NCBI RefSeq assembly: GCF_042666505.1
Contig: NZ_JBHTDN010000003.1
Location: 186,001 to 250,000 of the forward strand
Direction: 5' to 3'
Length of the DNA: 64,000 bases
From: Parapedobacter sp042666505
GTDB lineage: Bacteria; Bacteroidota; Bacteroidia; Sphingobacteriales; Sphingobacteriaceae
Both the position numbers and the translations under genes were made by a program. Below the pieces are notes generated by a model, which saw nothing but the letters and a program-made list of their open reading frames with translations, made no database searches and had not been told where the DNA came from. Within the stretch, counting starts at the first letter, position 1, and the number at the start of each line of letters is the position of its first letter. Shown here piece after piece: positions 1 to 7,977 of this stretch.

Positions 1-173
1 GGCGGCGATCCATATGCAGTGCTTAAAAACTTTCATTGCCTATCCGTTGAATAACTGTCAAACTTAGGCAAAGTTTGTGTGCAAAGCAACTTTTGCCAGT
101 CGCTTTGCTGTCGTGGAAATTTAAACGCAAACAATTTTCGGGGTCCCGGTGTTTCGCTTTGCCGAATAACACT

Positions 174-181
174 TATATTTG
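174..181 (+). promoter_or_regulatory. -7 promoter element TATATTTG for the rhodanese gene
   Basis: The octamer matches the Bacteroidota -7 consensus TAnnTTTG. It overlaps the TTG at 179, so that codon cannot be the start; transcription should begin near 188. The ATG codons at 194 and 203 remain. No clear -33 element was found. Upstream, 59-77 forms a small hairpin (CAAACTT, 5-nt loop, AAGTTTG) of unknown meaning. Confidence 0.5.
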
Positions 182-202
182 GATTCACTAAATATGAGTA
201 TT

Positions 203-517
203 ATGAAAGAGATTACGGTTGAAGAACTTAAGGATAAAATCGATAATAACGAAGATTTTCAATTGATCGATGTCCGGGAGGAGTTTGAGTATGAAACCTC
301 CAACATAAACGGTGAGCATATCCCTTTAGCCGATGTCGTTTTGGAGCAAGATAAGATATCCCGGGACAAGCCGGTGGTGATCCATTGTCGCAGCGGCAAG
401 CGCAGTGCCCAAGCCATTATGTTGCTTGAGCAGGAAGGTTTTGATAACCTGTATAACCTGCAGGGAGGAATATTGGCCTGGCGGGACGCCTTTGATCCCG
501 ATATGCAGGTTTATTGA
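203..517 (+). CDS. Single-domain rhodanese-like protein
   Basis: A cytoplasmic rhodanese domain of about 104 residues covers the whole protein. The active-site loop is CRSGKRS at residues 62-68, with the catalytic Cys at 62, and the fold-typical LIDVREEFEY lies at 21-30. Such proteins move sulfane sulfur or act as small phosphatase-like or redox carriers; the substrate cannot be told from sequence. No signal peptide is present. The frame is open from a TTG at 179, but that codon lies inside the promoter element, so ATG 203 is preferred and ATG 194 is the alternative. The next gene starts 17 bases after the stop, so the two may be co-transcribed. Confidence 0.85.
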   Translation: MKEITVEELKDKIDNNEDFQLIDVREEFEYETSNINGEHIPLADVVLEQDKISRDKPVVIHCRSGKRSAQAIMLLEQEGFDNLYNLQGGILAWRDAFDPDMQVY

Positions 518-534
518 TTGCTGCAACAGTCGGC

Positions 535-711
535 ATGAAACGATATTTCCTTTATAACATCTTGCTAAATATTAGTTTGATCTTGATGTTCTTCAGTGCG
601 GTAGCAGCGTATCAAAGCCGCCAGTATATCGTATTGGCAATTTCCATACTGATTATCTTGATATTAGGGTATCTCAAGTATCGGCTACTGAAGCAAGTGA
701 GGCAACGTTAG
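535..711 (+). CDS. Small two-helix membrane protein
   Basis: This is a 58-residue protein starting MKRYFLYNILLNISL, with two hydrophobic segments at roughly residues 4-25 and 31-49 and a basic tail (KYRLLKQVRQR). I do not recognise a named function; small proteins of this shape are common in Sphingobacteriaceae and are annotated as uncharacterised. The ATG at 535 is chosen over an upstream TTG at 514 that overlaps the rhodanese stop, because it begins with a normal positively charged N-terminus before the first helix. Its 3' end overlaps the 3' end of comB on the other strand by 27 bases. Confidence 0.6.
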   Translation: MKRYFLYNILLNISLILMFFSAVAAYQSRQYIVLAISILIILILGYLKYRLLKQVRQR

Positions 712-1416
712 CCGTACGAGTTCGCGGCCTTTCAAGATCGGTATAACCGATACCTGATCTTCCTGTAGGCAAAAAGCGATGTCCTGCGCAATGTGGAGAT
801 GTTGCATCCGTTTGCTGTGGGAGGCTTTGCCAAGGTATGTGGGTAAATCGCTCCGGGCTTCCAGATAGAGGCTTTCTGCAGCATATGCCGCGTCATCCAA
901 TTCCATGTCCCTGGTTTTGAGGCGATGGACAAGCGCTCCGGCAAATACGGTATCTTCCAGATTGAAGTGGTTTTTCCAGCCTGCACACACCAGCAAGATG
1001 TGCTGCGGCTGGGTTTTGAGCCAGTTTGAAAGGGTACTGATATTAAGAAATGATCCGATCACCACGGCACTTGCGCCAGCGCATCGCTTGATGGCCCGTG
1101 TACCGTTCGTAGTAGTCAACACGACCGTTTTTCCTGCTACTTTTTCCTTGGTATATGAAAATGGCGAATTGCCAAAATCGAATCCCGTGACTACCTGGCC
1201 GTCGCGCTCGGCAGCTAATAAATGGCCATTACTTTGATAGGAAAGACACTCATCCAATTCTTCCACGGGAATGATCGCTTGGGCGCCGTTTGCCAATCCA
1301 TAACACATCGAAGACGTGGCCCGGAAGATATCGATGACTACCGCTATGGTGTCGTCCAGTTCGTGGAAAGGGAGCAAAGCAGGGCTTAAACAGACACGAA
1401 TACTTTTTGGACTCAT
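685..1416 (-). CDS. comB: 2-phosphosulfolactate phosphatase family protein (ComB)
   Basis: The 243-residue protein matches the ComB family in length and in its main motifs: VVIDIFRATSS near residues 26-36, the ERDGQVVTGFDFGNSP block near 70-85 and LTTTNGTRAI near 100-109. In methanogens ComB hydrolyses 2-phosphosulfolactate to sulfolactate during coenzyme M synthesis. Bacteria with this gene usually lack that pathway, so the real substrate here is uncertain. The gene starts 8 bases after the gcvT stop on the same strand, so gcvT-comB is probably one transcript. Its end overlaps the small membrane protein gene convergently. Confidence 0.85.
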   Translation of the reverse strand: MSPKSIRVCLSPALLPFHELDDTIAVVIDIFRATSSMCYGLANGAQAIIPVEELDECLSYQSNGHLLAAERDGQVVTGFDFGNSPFSYTKEKVAGKTVVLTTTNGTRAIKRCAGASAVVIGSFLNISTLSNWLKTQPQHILLVCAGWKNHFNLEDTVFAGALVHRLKTRDMELDDAAYAAESLYLEARSDLPTYLGKASHSKRMQHLHIAQDIAFCLQEDQVSVIPILKGRELVRLTLPHLLQ

Positions 1417-1424
1417 CAGGAGGC

Positions 1425-2507
1425 TTATTTTACAAACGGAGGCTTTACGACGGATGCTTTGACTGGATTATTTCGGATGTCGATATATATTTCGCTCCCC
1501 TCCTTAGCATACCCGATGGGGACGTATCCTAACCCGATGGATTTTTTAAGTGTAGGTGATTGTGTTCCTGATGTGACATGTCCGATTGGCTGGCCCTCGG
1601 CGTTAATGATGGTGTATCCCTGCCGTGGAATTCCTCGATCGATCATTTCAAAGCCTACCAATTTACGTTGCAGACCAGCTTCCTTTTGCTTTTTTAACCC
1701 GTCGGCATTCACAAAATCTTTGGAAAACTTCGTAACCCAACCCAAGCCGGCCTCTAGGGGAGAAGTCGTATCATCGATGTCATTGCCGTAAAGGCAGAAG
1801 CCCATTTCAAGCCGAAGGGTGTCGCGGGCACCTAATCCGATCGGTTTGATACCATAGGGTGCTCCCGCTTCAAAAATGGCATCCCACACCGTCTTGGCAT
1901 CTTTATTAGCGACGTATATCTCGAATCCACCGGCTCCCGTATAACCGGTGGCAGATACAAGCACGTTGTCTACCCCGGCAAATTTGCCTTTGCTGAACGT
2001 ATAATATTCCATAGTAGGCAGATCGAGTTCCGTGAGGCTTGCCAGTGCCTCGGAGGCTTTTGGCCCTTGTACAGCAAAAAGGGAGGTCTCATCTGAAATG
2101 TTTTTTAAGGTTACGCCGAAGGTGTTGTGCTGGGAAATCCAATCCCAATCTTTTTCGATATTTGCGGCGTTAACCACAAGGAAATAGGTTTTTTCATCAA
2201 TCCGATAAACGAGAAAATCATCAATCACGCCGCCGGTTTCATTCGGAATATATGCATATTGAACCTTGCCATCGTAAAGTTTGGATGCATCGTTGGAACT
2301 GATTTTTTGCACCAGTTCCAGCGCGTGGTCCCCTTTCAGTATAAATTCGCCCATATGGCTAACATCAAATACGCCTACTCCTTTGCGCACGGTTTCATGT
2401 TCGTCATTGATACCTGAATACTGGACAGGCATGTTGAAGCCAGCGAAAGGGACCATCTTGGCACCTAAGGCAATGTGTAGCTCGGTGAGAGCGGTATTTT
2501 TGATCAT
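1425..2507 (-). CDS. gcvT: Glycine cleavage system T protein (aminomethyltransferase)
   Basis: GcvT transfers the aminomethyl group from lipoyl-H protein to tetrahydrofolate, giving methylene-THF and ammonia. The 360-residue length fits the family. Visible blocks are the N-terminal MVPFAGFNMPVQY, GVFDVSHMGE near 45-54, the GGVIDDFLVYR region with Asp96/Asp97 (one being the expected catalytic Asp), YTGAGGFEIYV and the C-terminal GHVTSGTQSPTLKK. The start at ATG 2507 (MIKNTALTELH) fits the family; the frame runs further to 2549, but a TAGCTTTG promoter element sits at 2529-2536, so the longer form is unlikely. The gcvH and gcvP genes are not in this window. Confidence 0.95.
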   Translation of the reverse strand: MIKNTALTELHIALGAKMVPFAGFNMPVQYSGINDEHETVRKGVGVFDVSHMGEFILKGDHALELVQKISSNDASKLYDGKVQYAYIPNETGGVIDDFLVYRIDEKTYFLVVNAANIEKDWDWISQHNTFGVTLKNISDETSLFAVQGPKASEALASLTELDLPTMEYYTFSKGKFAGVDNVLVSATGYTGAGGFEIYVANKDAKTVWDAIFEAGAPYGIKPIGLGARDTLRLEMGFCLYGNDIDDTTSPLEAGLGWVTKFSKDFVNADGLKKQKEAGLQRKLVGFEMIDRGIPRQGYTIINAEGQPIGHVTSGTQSPTLKKSIGLGYVPIGYAKEGSEIYIDIRNNPVKASVVKPPFVK

Positions 2508-2528
2508 GTGGCTTTGTTTATTTCGGCG

Positions 2529-2536
2529 CAAAGCTA
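2529..2536 (-). promoter_or_regulatory. -7 promoter element TAGCTTTG for gcvT-comB
   Basis: On the minus strand this reads TAGCTTTG, a full match to TAnnTTTG. It places the start of transcription near 2522, about 15 bases before the gcvT ATG at 2507. It also argues against any translation start upstream of 2507. Confidence 0.5.
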
Positions 2537-2629
2537 ATGAAACCTGCATGAATTGCCAATCAAAAAGAATAGGAACTGCGTGTGGCGGTCCGATGAACTT
2601 TGTGCGTTCGGTAATGCGCCTTAGGCAAA

Positions 2630-2655
2630 CCTGGCAGGCGCTGAAGCCTGCCAGG
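2630..2655 (-). terminator. Hairpin after ssb, probable terminator
   Basis: A perfect 10-bp stem (CCTGGCAGGC / GCCTGCCAGG) with a 6-base loop lies 14 bases beyond the ssb stop codon. On the minus strand it is followed by TTTGCC, a weak T-run, so it may be a weak terminator or an RNA 3'-end stabiliser. Confidence 0.5.
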
Positions 2656-2668
2656 AGAGGGATTGGTG

Positions 2669-3010
2669 CTATTCGGGCTTTCGGTTGAACTGGAGTATCT
2701 CATTCACATTGACCTCCGTGACATAACGTGTCACACCATCTTTGTCAATGTATTGGCGGTTGACCAACTTGCCTTCAACGGCGATCTCTGAACCTTTGCT
2801 AAGGCTCTTTTGGGCAAATGAGGCCTGTTTTCCCCAAAATACAAGGTTGTGCCATTGGGTATCGGTAACCCATTCTCCTTGGCCGTTGCGATACCGCTCA
2901 TTGGTGGCGATGGAAACTCGGGCCAGGGTTCTGTTGTTGTCAAATGTTTTCACTTCGGGATCGCCGCCTAAAAATCCGGTGAGGCGTACGCTGTTTTTTA
3001 AGGTGTTCAT
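2669..3010 (-). CDS. ssb: Single-stranded DNA-binding protein, short form
   Basis: This 113-residue protein is an SSB OB-fold: MNTLKNSVRLTGFLGGDPEV at the start, then ERYRNGQGEWVTDTQWHNLV and KGSEIAVEGKLVNRQY. It binds single-stranded DNA during replication, repair or recombination. It stops at NEILQFNRKPE, right after the OB-fold, so the glycine-rich linker and the acidic tip (DDDIPF-like) that recruit partner proteins are absent. It is therefore probably an accessory SSB, with a full-length paralog elsewhere. ATG 3010 is chosen over the upstream in-frame ATG at 3034, because family members start at MNTLKN. It is divergent from the phzF-like gene. Confidence 0.88.
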   Translation of the reverse strand: MNTLKNSVRLTGFLGGDPEVKTFDNNRTLARVSIATNERYRNGQGEWVTDTQWHNLVFWGKQASFAQKSLSKGSEIAVEGKLVNRQYIDKDGVTRYVTEVNVNEILQFNRKPE

Positions 3011-3110
3011 AAGGTGTTGGTTTAATAGAAACATACGATTAACGAACGATGGATATTCTGGACCATCGACAACACAAAGATCAGGCTATCAGAATGACGT
3101 AGCCGGATAT

Positions 3111-3147
3111 TAAACGTATATATCCGTTTTTAAACGGCTATAAACGG
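3111..3147. promoter_or_regulatory. TAAACG repeats between divergent ssb and phzF-like genes
   Basis: TAAACG occurs at 3111-3116, 3131-3136 and 3141-3146, with spacings of 20 and 10 bases, that is, on one face of the helix. The second copy also forms an inverted repeat CCGTTT-TT-AAACGG (3124-3137). The block sits just upstream of the plus-strand -7 element at 3158 and between two divergent genes, so a regulator binding site is likely. Which protein binds is unknown. Confidence 0.4.
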
Positions 3148-3157
3148 ATCTATTTCC

Positions 3158-3165
3158 TATCTTTG
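3158..3165 (+). promoter_or_regulatory. -7 promoter element TATCTTTG for the phzF-like gene
   Basis: A full match to TAnnTTTG. Predicted transcription start is near 3172, about 15 bases before the ATG at 3187, which excludes the in-frame TTG/ATG-like codons upstream. On the minus strand a related sequence, GATCTTTG (3076-3083), could serve ssb. Confidence 0.5.
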
Positions 3166-3186
3166 TGTTACTTGGTTGGCAAGCGA

Positions 3187-3975
3187 ATGAAATTGAGAAT
3201 TTATCAGGTTGATGCATTTACCGATCGGATTTTCTCGGGCAATCCGGCAGCGATATGCCCGTTGGAAGAATGGTTGAGTGAGACAATCATGCAGCAGATC
3301 GCTATGGAAAATAATCTCGCCGAAACCGCTTTTTTTGTGAAACGCGATCAAGGTTACGAAATTCGTTGGTTTACACCGACCCTTGAGGTTGATTTATGTG
3401 GGCATGCCACGCTGGCGTCCGCGTTTGTCTTATTCAACTGTGCGGGGCATACGGCGGACACGATCCGTTTTTATTCGCCGCGAAGCGGGCATCTGGAGGT
3501 AAAACGCCACCAAAATTACCTAACATTGAATTTTCCTGCAGATTTCTTCACCCCGGTACCGATCACCGCGGAATTGGAGGCGGCGTTCGATATCGCACCC
3601 GAGGCGGCTTATAAAGGAAGGACCGACTATATGCTCGTTTTTGGAAGCGAAGAGCACGTCCGGAGAGCCAAACCCGACCTGGCCCGTATAGCGCAATTGA
3701 ACGCGAGAGGCGTGATCATCACCGCGAAAGGAAATGAGGTAGATTTTGTTTCTCGTTTTTTTGCTCCTCAATCGGGGATCGATGAAGATCCCGTTACGGG
3801 ATCCGCCCATACAACATTAACTCCGTATTGGGCAAGGGAACTCCGTAAAAATGAGTTGACGGCCAGGCAGCTTTCAGCGCGACAAGGTTATTTGAGATGT
3901 AACCATCTCGATGACCGCGTTGAAATCAGCGGTCAGGCAAGGTTGTATCTGACGGGTGAGATCGAATTAGATTAG
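3187..3975 (+). CDS. PhzF family isomerase-like protein
   Basis: The 262-residue protein has the PhzF/DAP-epimerase double-barrel fold signatures: MKLRIYQVDAFTDRIFSGNP at the start, the catalytic Glu46 within NNLAETAFF, the DLCGHATLASA block near 66-76 and GIDEDPVTGSAHT in the C-terminal half. PhzF itself isomerises dihydro-hydroxyanthranilate in phenazine synthesis, but no phenazine genes are nearby, and most family members outside such clusters have unknown substrates. Start ATG 3187 fits both the family N-terminus and the promoter. The gene stands alone, divergent from ssb. Confidence 0.9.
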   Translation: MKLRIYQVDAFTDRIFSGNPAAICPLEEWLSETIMQQIAMENNLAETAFFVKRDQGYEIRWFTPTLEVDLCGHATLASAFVLFNCAGHTADTIRFYSPRSGHLEVKRHQNYLTLNFPADFFTPVPITAELEAAFDIAPEAAYKGRTDYMLVFGSEEHVRRAKPDLARIAQLNARGVIITAKGNEVDFVSRFFAPQSGIDEDPVTGSAHTTLTPYWARELRKNELTARQLSARQGYLRCNHLDDRVEISGQARLYLTGEIELD

Positions 3976-4051
3976 TATTTAGTATCTTTTCCGGAAACGT
4001 ATGGGTCTATTCCGTAGCGATAACAGGCATACATATATTCGAAGATATTTG

Positions 4052-4059
4052 TACATTTG
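4052..4059 (+). promoter_or_regulatory. -7 promoter element TACATTTG for map
   Basis: This full match to TAnnTTTG lies 52 bases before the map start codon. It would drive map and probably the following holB-ricT-gldH genes. No good -33 element was recognised. Confidence 0.4.
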
Positions 4060-4111
4060 AGGAATTTGGTTTTTAAGACAATTAGGGTATTGGAAATAAC
4101 GCGATAGAAAC

Positions 4112-4876
4112 ATGTCAATCTCCAGTGAATCTGAACGGATAGGAATGCAACGTGTCAGCGAGGTGGTAGCAACTACCTTAAAGGCGATGCGCGATTATGC
4201 AAAGCCGGGCATGACTACCAAGCAATTGGACGATTATGGGCGTGCGCTTTTCGAGGCGAGCGGCGCAAAATCTGCACCGACATTGACCTATGGGTTTCCT
4301 GGCTGGACCTGTATCAGCTTGAATGGGGAGGTTGCGCATGGAATTCCCGCGGATGACCGCGTCATGCAGGAAGGCGACCTGGTTAATGTCGACGTTTCCG
4401 CAATGCTTGACGGCTATTGGGCCGACAACGGTGGTTCGTTTGTGTTGGGCCGGGATATCCATGGCCATCAGCCGTTGATTGATGCTTCCAAGGATATTTT
4501 GTGGAAGGCTATCCACCAGATCAAAGGCGGAGTTCGGATTGCGGATATCGGGAAACTGATTGAGACCGAAGCGAAAAAACGCGGATATACTGTCATTAAA
4601 AACTTAACGGGTCACGGCGTGGGCCGGAGTTTGCACGAGGAACCCGGTGAGATTGCTAACTATTATGACCGGTTTAATAAGAACCGGTTTAAAAAGAATA
4701 CGGTGGTTGCCATCGAAACATTTATCTCAAGTCGTTCAACGATTGCGCTTACCACAAAAGACGGATGGACTTTGGTAGGCAATAAGGGCGGCTTTGTGGC
4801 GCAACACGAGCATACCATTGTGGTTACCGATGGTCAGCCCGTCATCCTGACACAACAAAACGGAATATGGAATTGA
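4112..4876 (+). CDS. map: Methionine aminopeptidase type I
   Basis: This enzyme removes the initiator Met from new proteins. The 254-residue length is normal for type I. The five metal ligands are all visible: Asp94 (VNVDVSA), Asp105 (WADNGGSF), His168 (TGHGVG), Glu202 (AIETF) and Glu233 (QHEHT). The substrate His76 in EVAHGIP is also present. There is no N-terminal zinc-finger extension. holB starts 24 bases downstream on the same strand, so the two probably share a transcript. Many Bacteroidota carry more than one map; this one looks fully active. Confidence 0.95.
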   Translation: MSISSESERIGMQRVSEVVATTLKAMRDYAKPGMTTKQLDDYGRALFEASGAKSAPTLTYGFPGWTCISLNGEVAHGIPADDRVMQEGDLVNVDVSAMLDGYWADNGGSFVLGRDIHGHQPLIDASKDILWKAIHQIKGGVRIADIGKLIETEAKKRGYTVIKNLTGHGVGRSLHEEPGEIANYYDRFNKNRFKKNTVVAIETFISSRSTIALTTKDGWTLVGNKGGFVAQHEHTIVVTDGQPVILTQQNGIWN

Positions 4877-4900
4877 TAAGGGGAGGGGATCAGGCGACGT

Positions 4901-6064
4901 ATGCTATTCAATGAAATTGTCGGGCAGACCGCAATCAAGCGGAATCTCATTAACACCGTAACGGAAAATCGCGTAAGTCACGCACAGCTTTTCTTAGGTC
5001 CCGAAGGATGTGGAAGTCTCGCACTGGCGGTGGCGTATGCGCAGTACATTAACTGCGAAAACAAGCAAGCCGACGACAGCTGCGGCGAATGTGCAGCCTG
5101 CCGCAAATACAACAAACTCATTCATCCCGACCTGCATTTTTCCTACCCGTTTTTCGCGAAGCATAAAGAAGATACCGCAGCAACCTATGCAGAAGAATGG
5201 CGGAAGGCTTTTTTAGAGAATCCCTACCTGGGGCTTGATTCCTGGCGGGCACAATTTGATGCAGAAAATAAGCAAGCAAATATCAATATTGCAGAGGCAC
5301 ATCATATTATCAAGAAGTTGAGCCTGAAGGCTTTTGAGGCTGAGTACAAAGTGCTCATATTATGGTTGCCCGAATACTTGGACGCGCAGGGGAATGCGTT
5401 ACTGAAGCTGATCGAGGAGCCTCCGGAGAAGACGCTTTTTCTTTTGGTTGCAGAAAGCCAGGATCGGATACTTAATACGATTATCTCCCGTACCCAGCTT
5501 GTCAAGATCAACCGGCTTACTGATGGGGAGGTATCGGGATACCTTATGGAAAAACAGCAGCTAAGCAAGCATCAGGCCGAAGAGATCGCGTTTATCAGTG
5601 GGGGGAATATCCAGCAGGCTATCAATTTGCTTGGCGAGGAAACCAAAGATCATTTTGATCTGATGATCCGTTGGCTGCGCTATTGCGTGACCGACACCGG
5701 CCTTTCCCTGGTTAAGATCTGTGAGGACGAGTTATCGAAATTGGGCCGTGAAAATCAAAAAAGTTTCTTACTTTACACCTTAAATATGATGCGTCAGGCG
5801 GTGTTGCTGAAGGAAAATATGTCGCAATTAGTCCATCTGCCAAGTGGGGAGCTTGATTTCGTGCAGAAGTTCAGTAAGCATTATCGGATGGCGCAAATCG
5901 AGGGGGCGATCCGCCTTTTTGAAGAGGCACATTACCACATCGAGCGCAATGCCAATCCAAAAATATTATTTTTAGATGTATCTTTGCAGCTGGTTTTAAT
6001 TTTTAAATATCAAACGTTCCGCCGATTGGCGGACTCAACATATATCGATCACTATGGGATGTAG
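4901..6064 (+). CDS. holB: DNA polymerase III delta' subunit
   Basis: This 387-residue AAA+ clamp-loader subunit helps load the sliding clamp in replication. The nucleotide loop is GPEGCGSLA (33-41), where the Walker Lys is replaced by Ser, as expected for delta', which does not hydrolyse ATP. The zinc module is complete: Cys52, Cys61, Cys64 and Cys67 (C-x8-C-x2-C-x2-C). The sensor region EPPEKTLFLLVAES and the SRTQL block follow. The gamma/tau subunit (dnaX) would keep the Lys, which supports the delta' call. The 3' end overlaps ricT by 11 bases. Confidence 0.9.
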   Translation: MLFNEIVGQTAIKRNLINTVTENRVSHAQLFLGPEGCGSLALAVAYAQYINCENKQADDSCGECAACRKYNKLIHPDLHFSYPFFAKHKEDTAATYAEEWRKAFLENPYLGLDSWRAQFDAENKQANINIAEAHHIIKKLSLKAFEAEYKVLILWLPEYLDAQGNALLKLIEEPPEKTLFLLVAESQDRILNTIISRTQLVKINRLTDGEVSGYLMEKQQLSKHQAEEIAFISGGNIQQAINLLGEETKDHFDLMIRWLRYCVTDTGLSLVKICEDELSKLGRENQKSFLLYTLNMMRQAVLLKENMSQLVHLPSGELDFVQKFSKHYRMAQIEGAIRLFEEAHYHIERNANPKILFLDVSLQLVLIFKYQTFRRLADSTYIDHYGM

Positions 6065-7388
6065 CAGTTGCTCATCCGGCGGAGGGTGTGGTACTACACC
6101 GGCAGGTTGCGAAAACAATGGCGCCTGCATGACGAGCGGATGCAATAAATTAGATGTATACGATTGGCTGGCCAATATGGACATGCCAACAAATTATAAG
6201 CCCTTCAACATTGTGGAGGTAAGGTTTAAGGGGTCGCGGAAGGATTTCTACATTAACCATGAAAACCTCTACCTTGAAATGGGCGAAATGGTGGCGGTAG
6301 AGCCAAGTGCGGGCGGATATGACATCGGCCATGTGTCTATGACAGGCGAACTGGTGCGGCTGCAATTAAAGAAAAATAATGTCGATGCGACCAGCGTAAC
6401 CAAGAAAATTTACCGGAAAGTCACGGATGCAGACATCAAGAAATGGCAGGCCGCCAAAGATCTCGAGTGGGAAACCATGCATCGTGCCCGTAAGCTGGCA
6501 TTGGACTTAGGGCTTTCCATGAAAATCAGTGACGTCGATTACCAAGGCGACAAGTCCAAGGCTACGTTTTACTATACCGCCGATGGCCGGGTAGATTTCA
6601 GGGAGCTGATCAAGCGTATGGCGGAAACTTTCCGTATCCGCATTGAAATGCGGCAGATCGGGATGCGACAAGAGGCCAGTAGGCTTGGCGGTATCGGTTC
6701 ATGTGGCAGAGAGCTATGCTGCTCGACCTGGCTCACCGACTTTAAAACGGTATCCACTTCGGCGGCGCGTTATCAGAACCTTTCGTTGAATACGCTAAAG
6801 CTGGCCGGGCAATGCGGAAAGCTCAAATGCTGCCTTAACTATGAGCTGGATAGCTACATGGATGCCTTAAAGGATATACCTAACAATATCGAGCGGATTG
6901 AAACGCAGCGAGGCGTGGCTTTCCTGCAAAAAACCGACATCTTTAAAAAATTGATGTGGTTTAGCTACCCTGGGGAAGAAAATTGGATACCCCTCACGAC
7001 TGATCGGGTGAAAGAGATACACCGGTTGAACAAAGACGGTGTGAAACCGGCGGAGATCGGTGCGGTAGTTCTGGATACTCCGGAAGAAAAGCCAGTCACC
7101 TATGATTACGAAAACGTGGTAGGTCAGGATAGCCTTACCCGTTTGGACGACCGGAATAGGAAAAAACGGCGTTCGGGGAAAAGCAAACGGAAACCCGAAG
7201 GAAAGAAGGCTGCCGCAAATCCATCTCAGGAAAAAAGTGGAGATGTCGGGAAGGTGATTAAACAACCGGTATCCGAAAAAGAAAATAAATCTGCTGAAAC
7301 AAAAACGTCAAAACCCAAGAAGCGTTTCCGTGGGAACAACCGGAAGGCAAAAGGGGGCGGGCAATCACAAACCGGACAAGATAGTTGA
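6054..7388 (+). CDS. ricT: PSP1-domain protein, RicT/YaaT-like
   Basis: The 444-residue protein opens with a Cys-rich stretch (GCSSCSSGGGCG; more Cys to residue 30), followed by the PSP1 domain. CGRELCCSTW and CGKLKCCLNYE are the conserved cysteine motifs of the family. In Bacillus the homolog RicT forms a Fe-S complex with RicA/RicF that controls RNase Y-dependent RNA processing; no RicA or RicF is seen here. From about residue 365 the tail is Lys/Arg-rich and low in complexity, likely disordered and perhaps RNA-binding. The gene overlaps holB by 11 bases and is directly followed by gldH, an order known from other Bacteroidota. Confidence 0.85.
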   Translation: MGCSSCSSGGGCGTTPAGCENNGACMTSGCNKLDVYDWLANMDMPTNYKPFNIVEVRFKGSRKDFYINHENLYLEMGEMVAVEPSAGGYDIGHVSMTGELVRLQLKKNNVDATSVTKKIYRKVTDADIKKWQAAKDLEWETMHRARKLALDLGLSMKISDVDYQGDKSKATFYYTADGRVDFRELIKRMAETFRIRIEMRQIGMRQEASRLGGIGSCGRELCCSTWLTDFKTVSTSAARYQNLSLNTLKLAGQCGKLKCCLNYELDSYMDALKDIPNNIERIETQRGVAFLQKTDIFKKLMWFSYPGEENWIPLTTDRVKEIHRLNKDGVKPAEIGAVVLDTPEEKPVTYDYENVVGQDSLTRLDDRNRKKRRSGKSKRKPEGKKAAANPSQEKSGDVGKVIKQPVSEKENKSAETKTSKPKKRFRGNNRKAKGGGQSQTGQDS

Positions 7389-7867
7389 CGATCGTGCGCA
7401 TTAGTCTGACAACATTCGGTGTAATTTTAGTAGGGGCTTTCTGCACGGTATCCTGTACGGACACGGCTGTATTGGACCAGAACGTCGCCATTGCCGATCA
7501 TGCCTGGCATTATGAAGACCGACCTCAGTTGACTGCGCATATTACCGATATTACCAGACCATATGCCATTTACCTTAATCTCCGACATACACCTGATTAT
7601 GCCTATTCCAATGTATTTGTGCTATTGCATCAGCGCCAGCCCAACGGGCGTGATACAACCGAACGGATTGAGTTGACCCTGGCTGAATCCGATGGAAGGT
7701 GGCTGGGCCGGGGTGCCGGAAGTGTGTATGCACACCAGCATCTGATCAAAGAATCTGTACGCTTTCCCGATACCGGCAATTACGTGTTCACCCTGGAACA
7801 GAATATGCGTGAGAACCCCTTGCAAGGAATTGTAGACGTGGGGATCCGTGTCGAACCCACCAAATAA
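7385..7867 (+). CDS. gldH: Gliding motility lipoprotein GldH
   Basis: GldH is a lipoprotein required for gliding and type IX secretion in Flavobacterium; many non-gliding Bacteroidota keep it. The protein has a hydrophobic signal peptide ending in a lipobox-like VSC (Cys24 from the TTG start). It then shows the family pattern: WHYEDRPQLTAHITD, YAIYLNLRHTPDYAYSNVFVLL and a C-terminal ENPLQGIVDVGIRVE. The start is either TTG 7385, overlapping the ricT stop, or GTG 7394. The call also rests on its position after ricT. Other gld genes are outside the window, so motility cannot be judged. Confidence 0.85.
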   Translation: MTIVRISLTTFGVILVGAFCTVSCTDTAVLDQNVAIADHAWHYEDRPQLTAHITDITRPYAIYLNLRHTPDYAYSNVFVLLHQRQPNGRDTTERIELTLAESDGRWLGRGAGSVYAHQHLIKESVRFPDTGNYVFTLEQNMRENPLQGIVDVGIRVEPTK

Positions 7868-7932
7868 CCTAGGTCTGCTCATCTTAACTTAAATTTTCTT
7901 TTTGATAATCAATTAGATATGTTTTTATATAC

Positions 7933-7951
7933 TACTATGTATTGCATAGTA
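7933..7951. promoter_or_regulatory. Palindromic operator before padR
   Basis: TACTATG-TATTG-CATAGTA is a perfect inverted repeat with 7-bp arms and a 5-bp spacer. It ends 14 bases before the -7 element and contains a TTG (7942-7944) that could be the -33 element. A dimeric repressor bound here would block the promoter; the PadR protein encoded just downstream is the obvious candidate. Confidence 0.65.
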
Positions 7952-7965
7952 CAAACTAAAACATA

Positions 7966-7973
7966 TATCTTTG
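7966..7973 (+). promoter_or_regulatory. -7 promoter element TATCTTTG for padR-pspC
   Basis: A full match to TAnnTTTG only 4 bases before the ATG at 7978. The expected transcription start nearly coincides with that ATG, so the message may be leaderless, or translation may begin at the ATG at 8005. Confidence 0.55.
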
Positions 7974-7977
7974 TATT

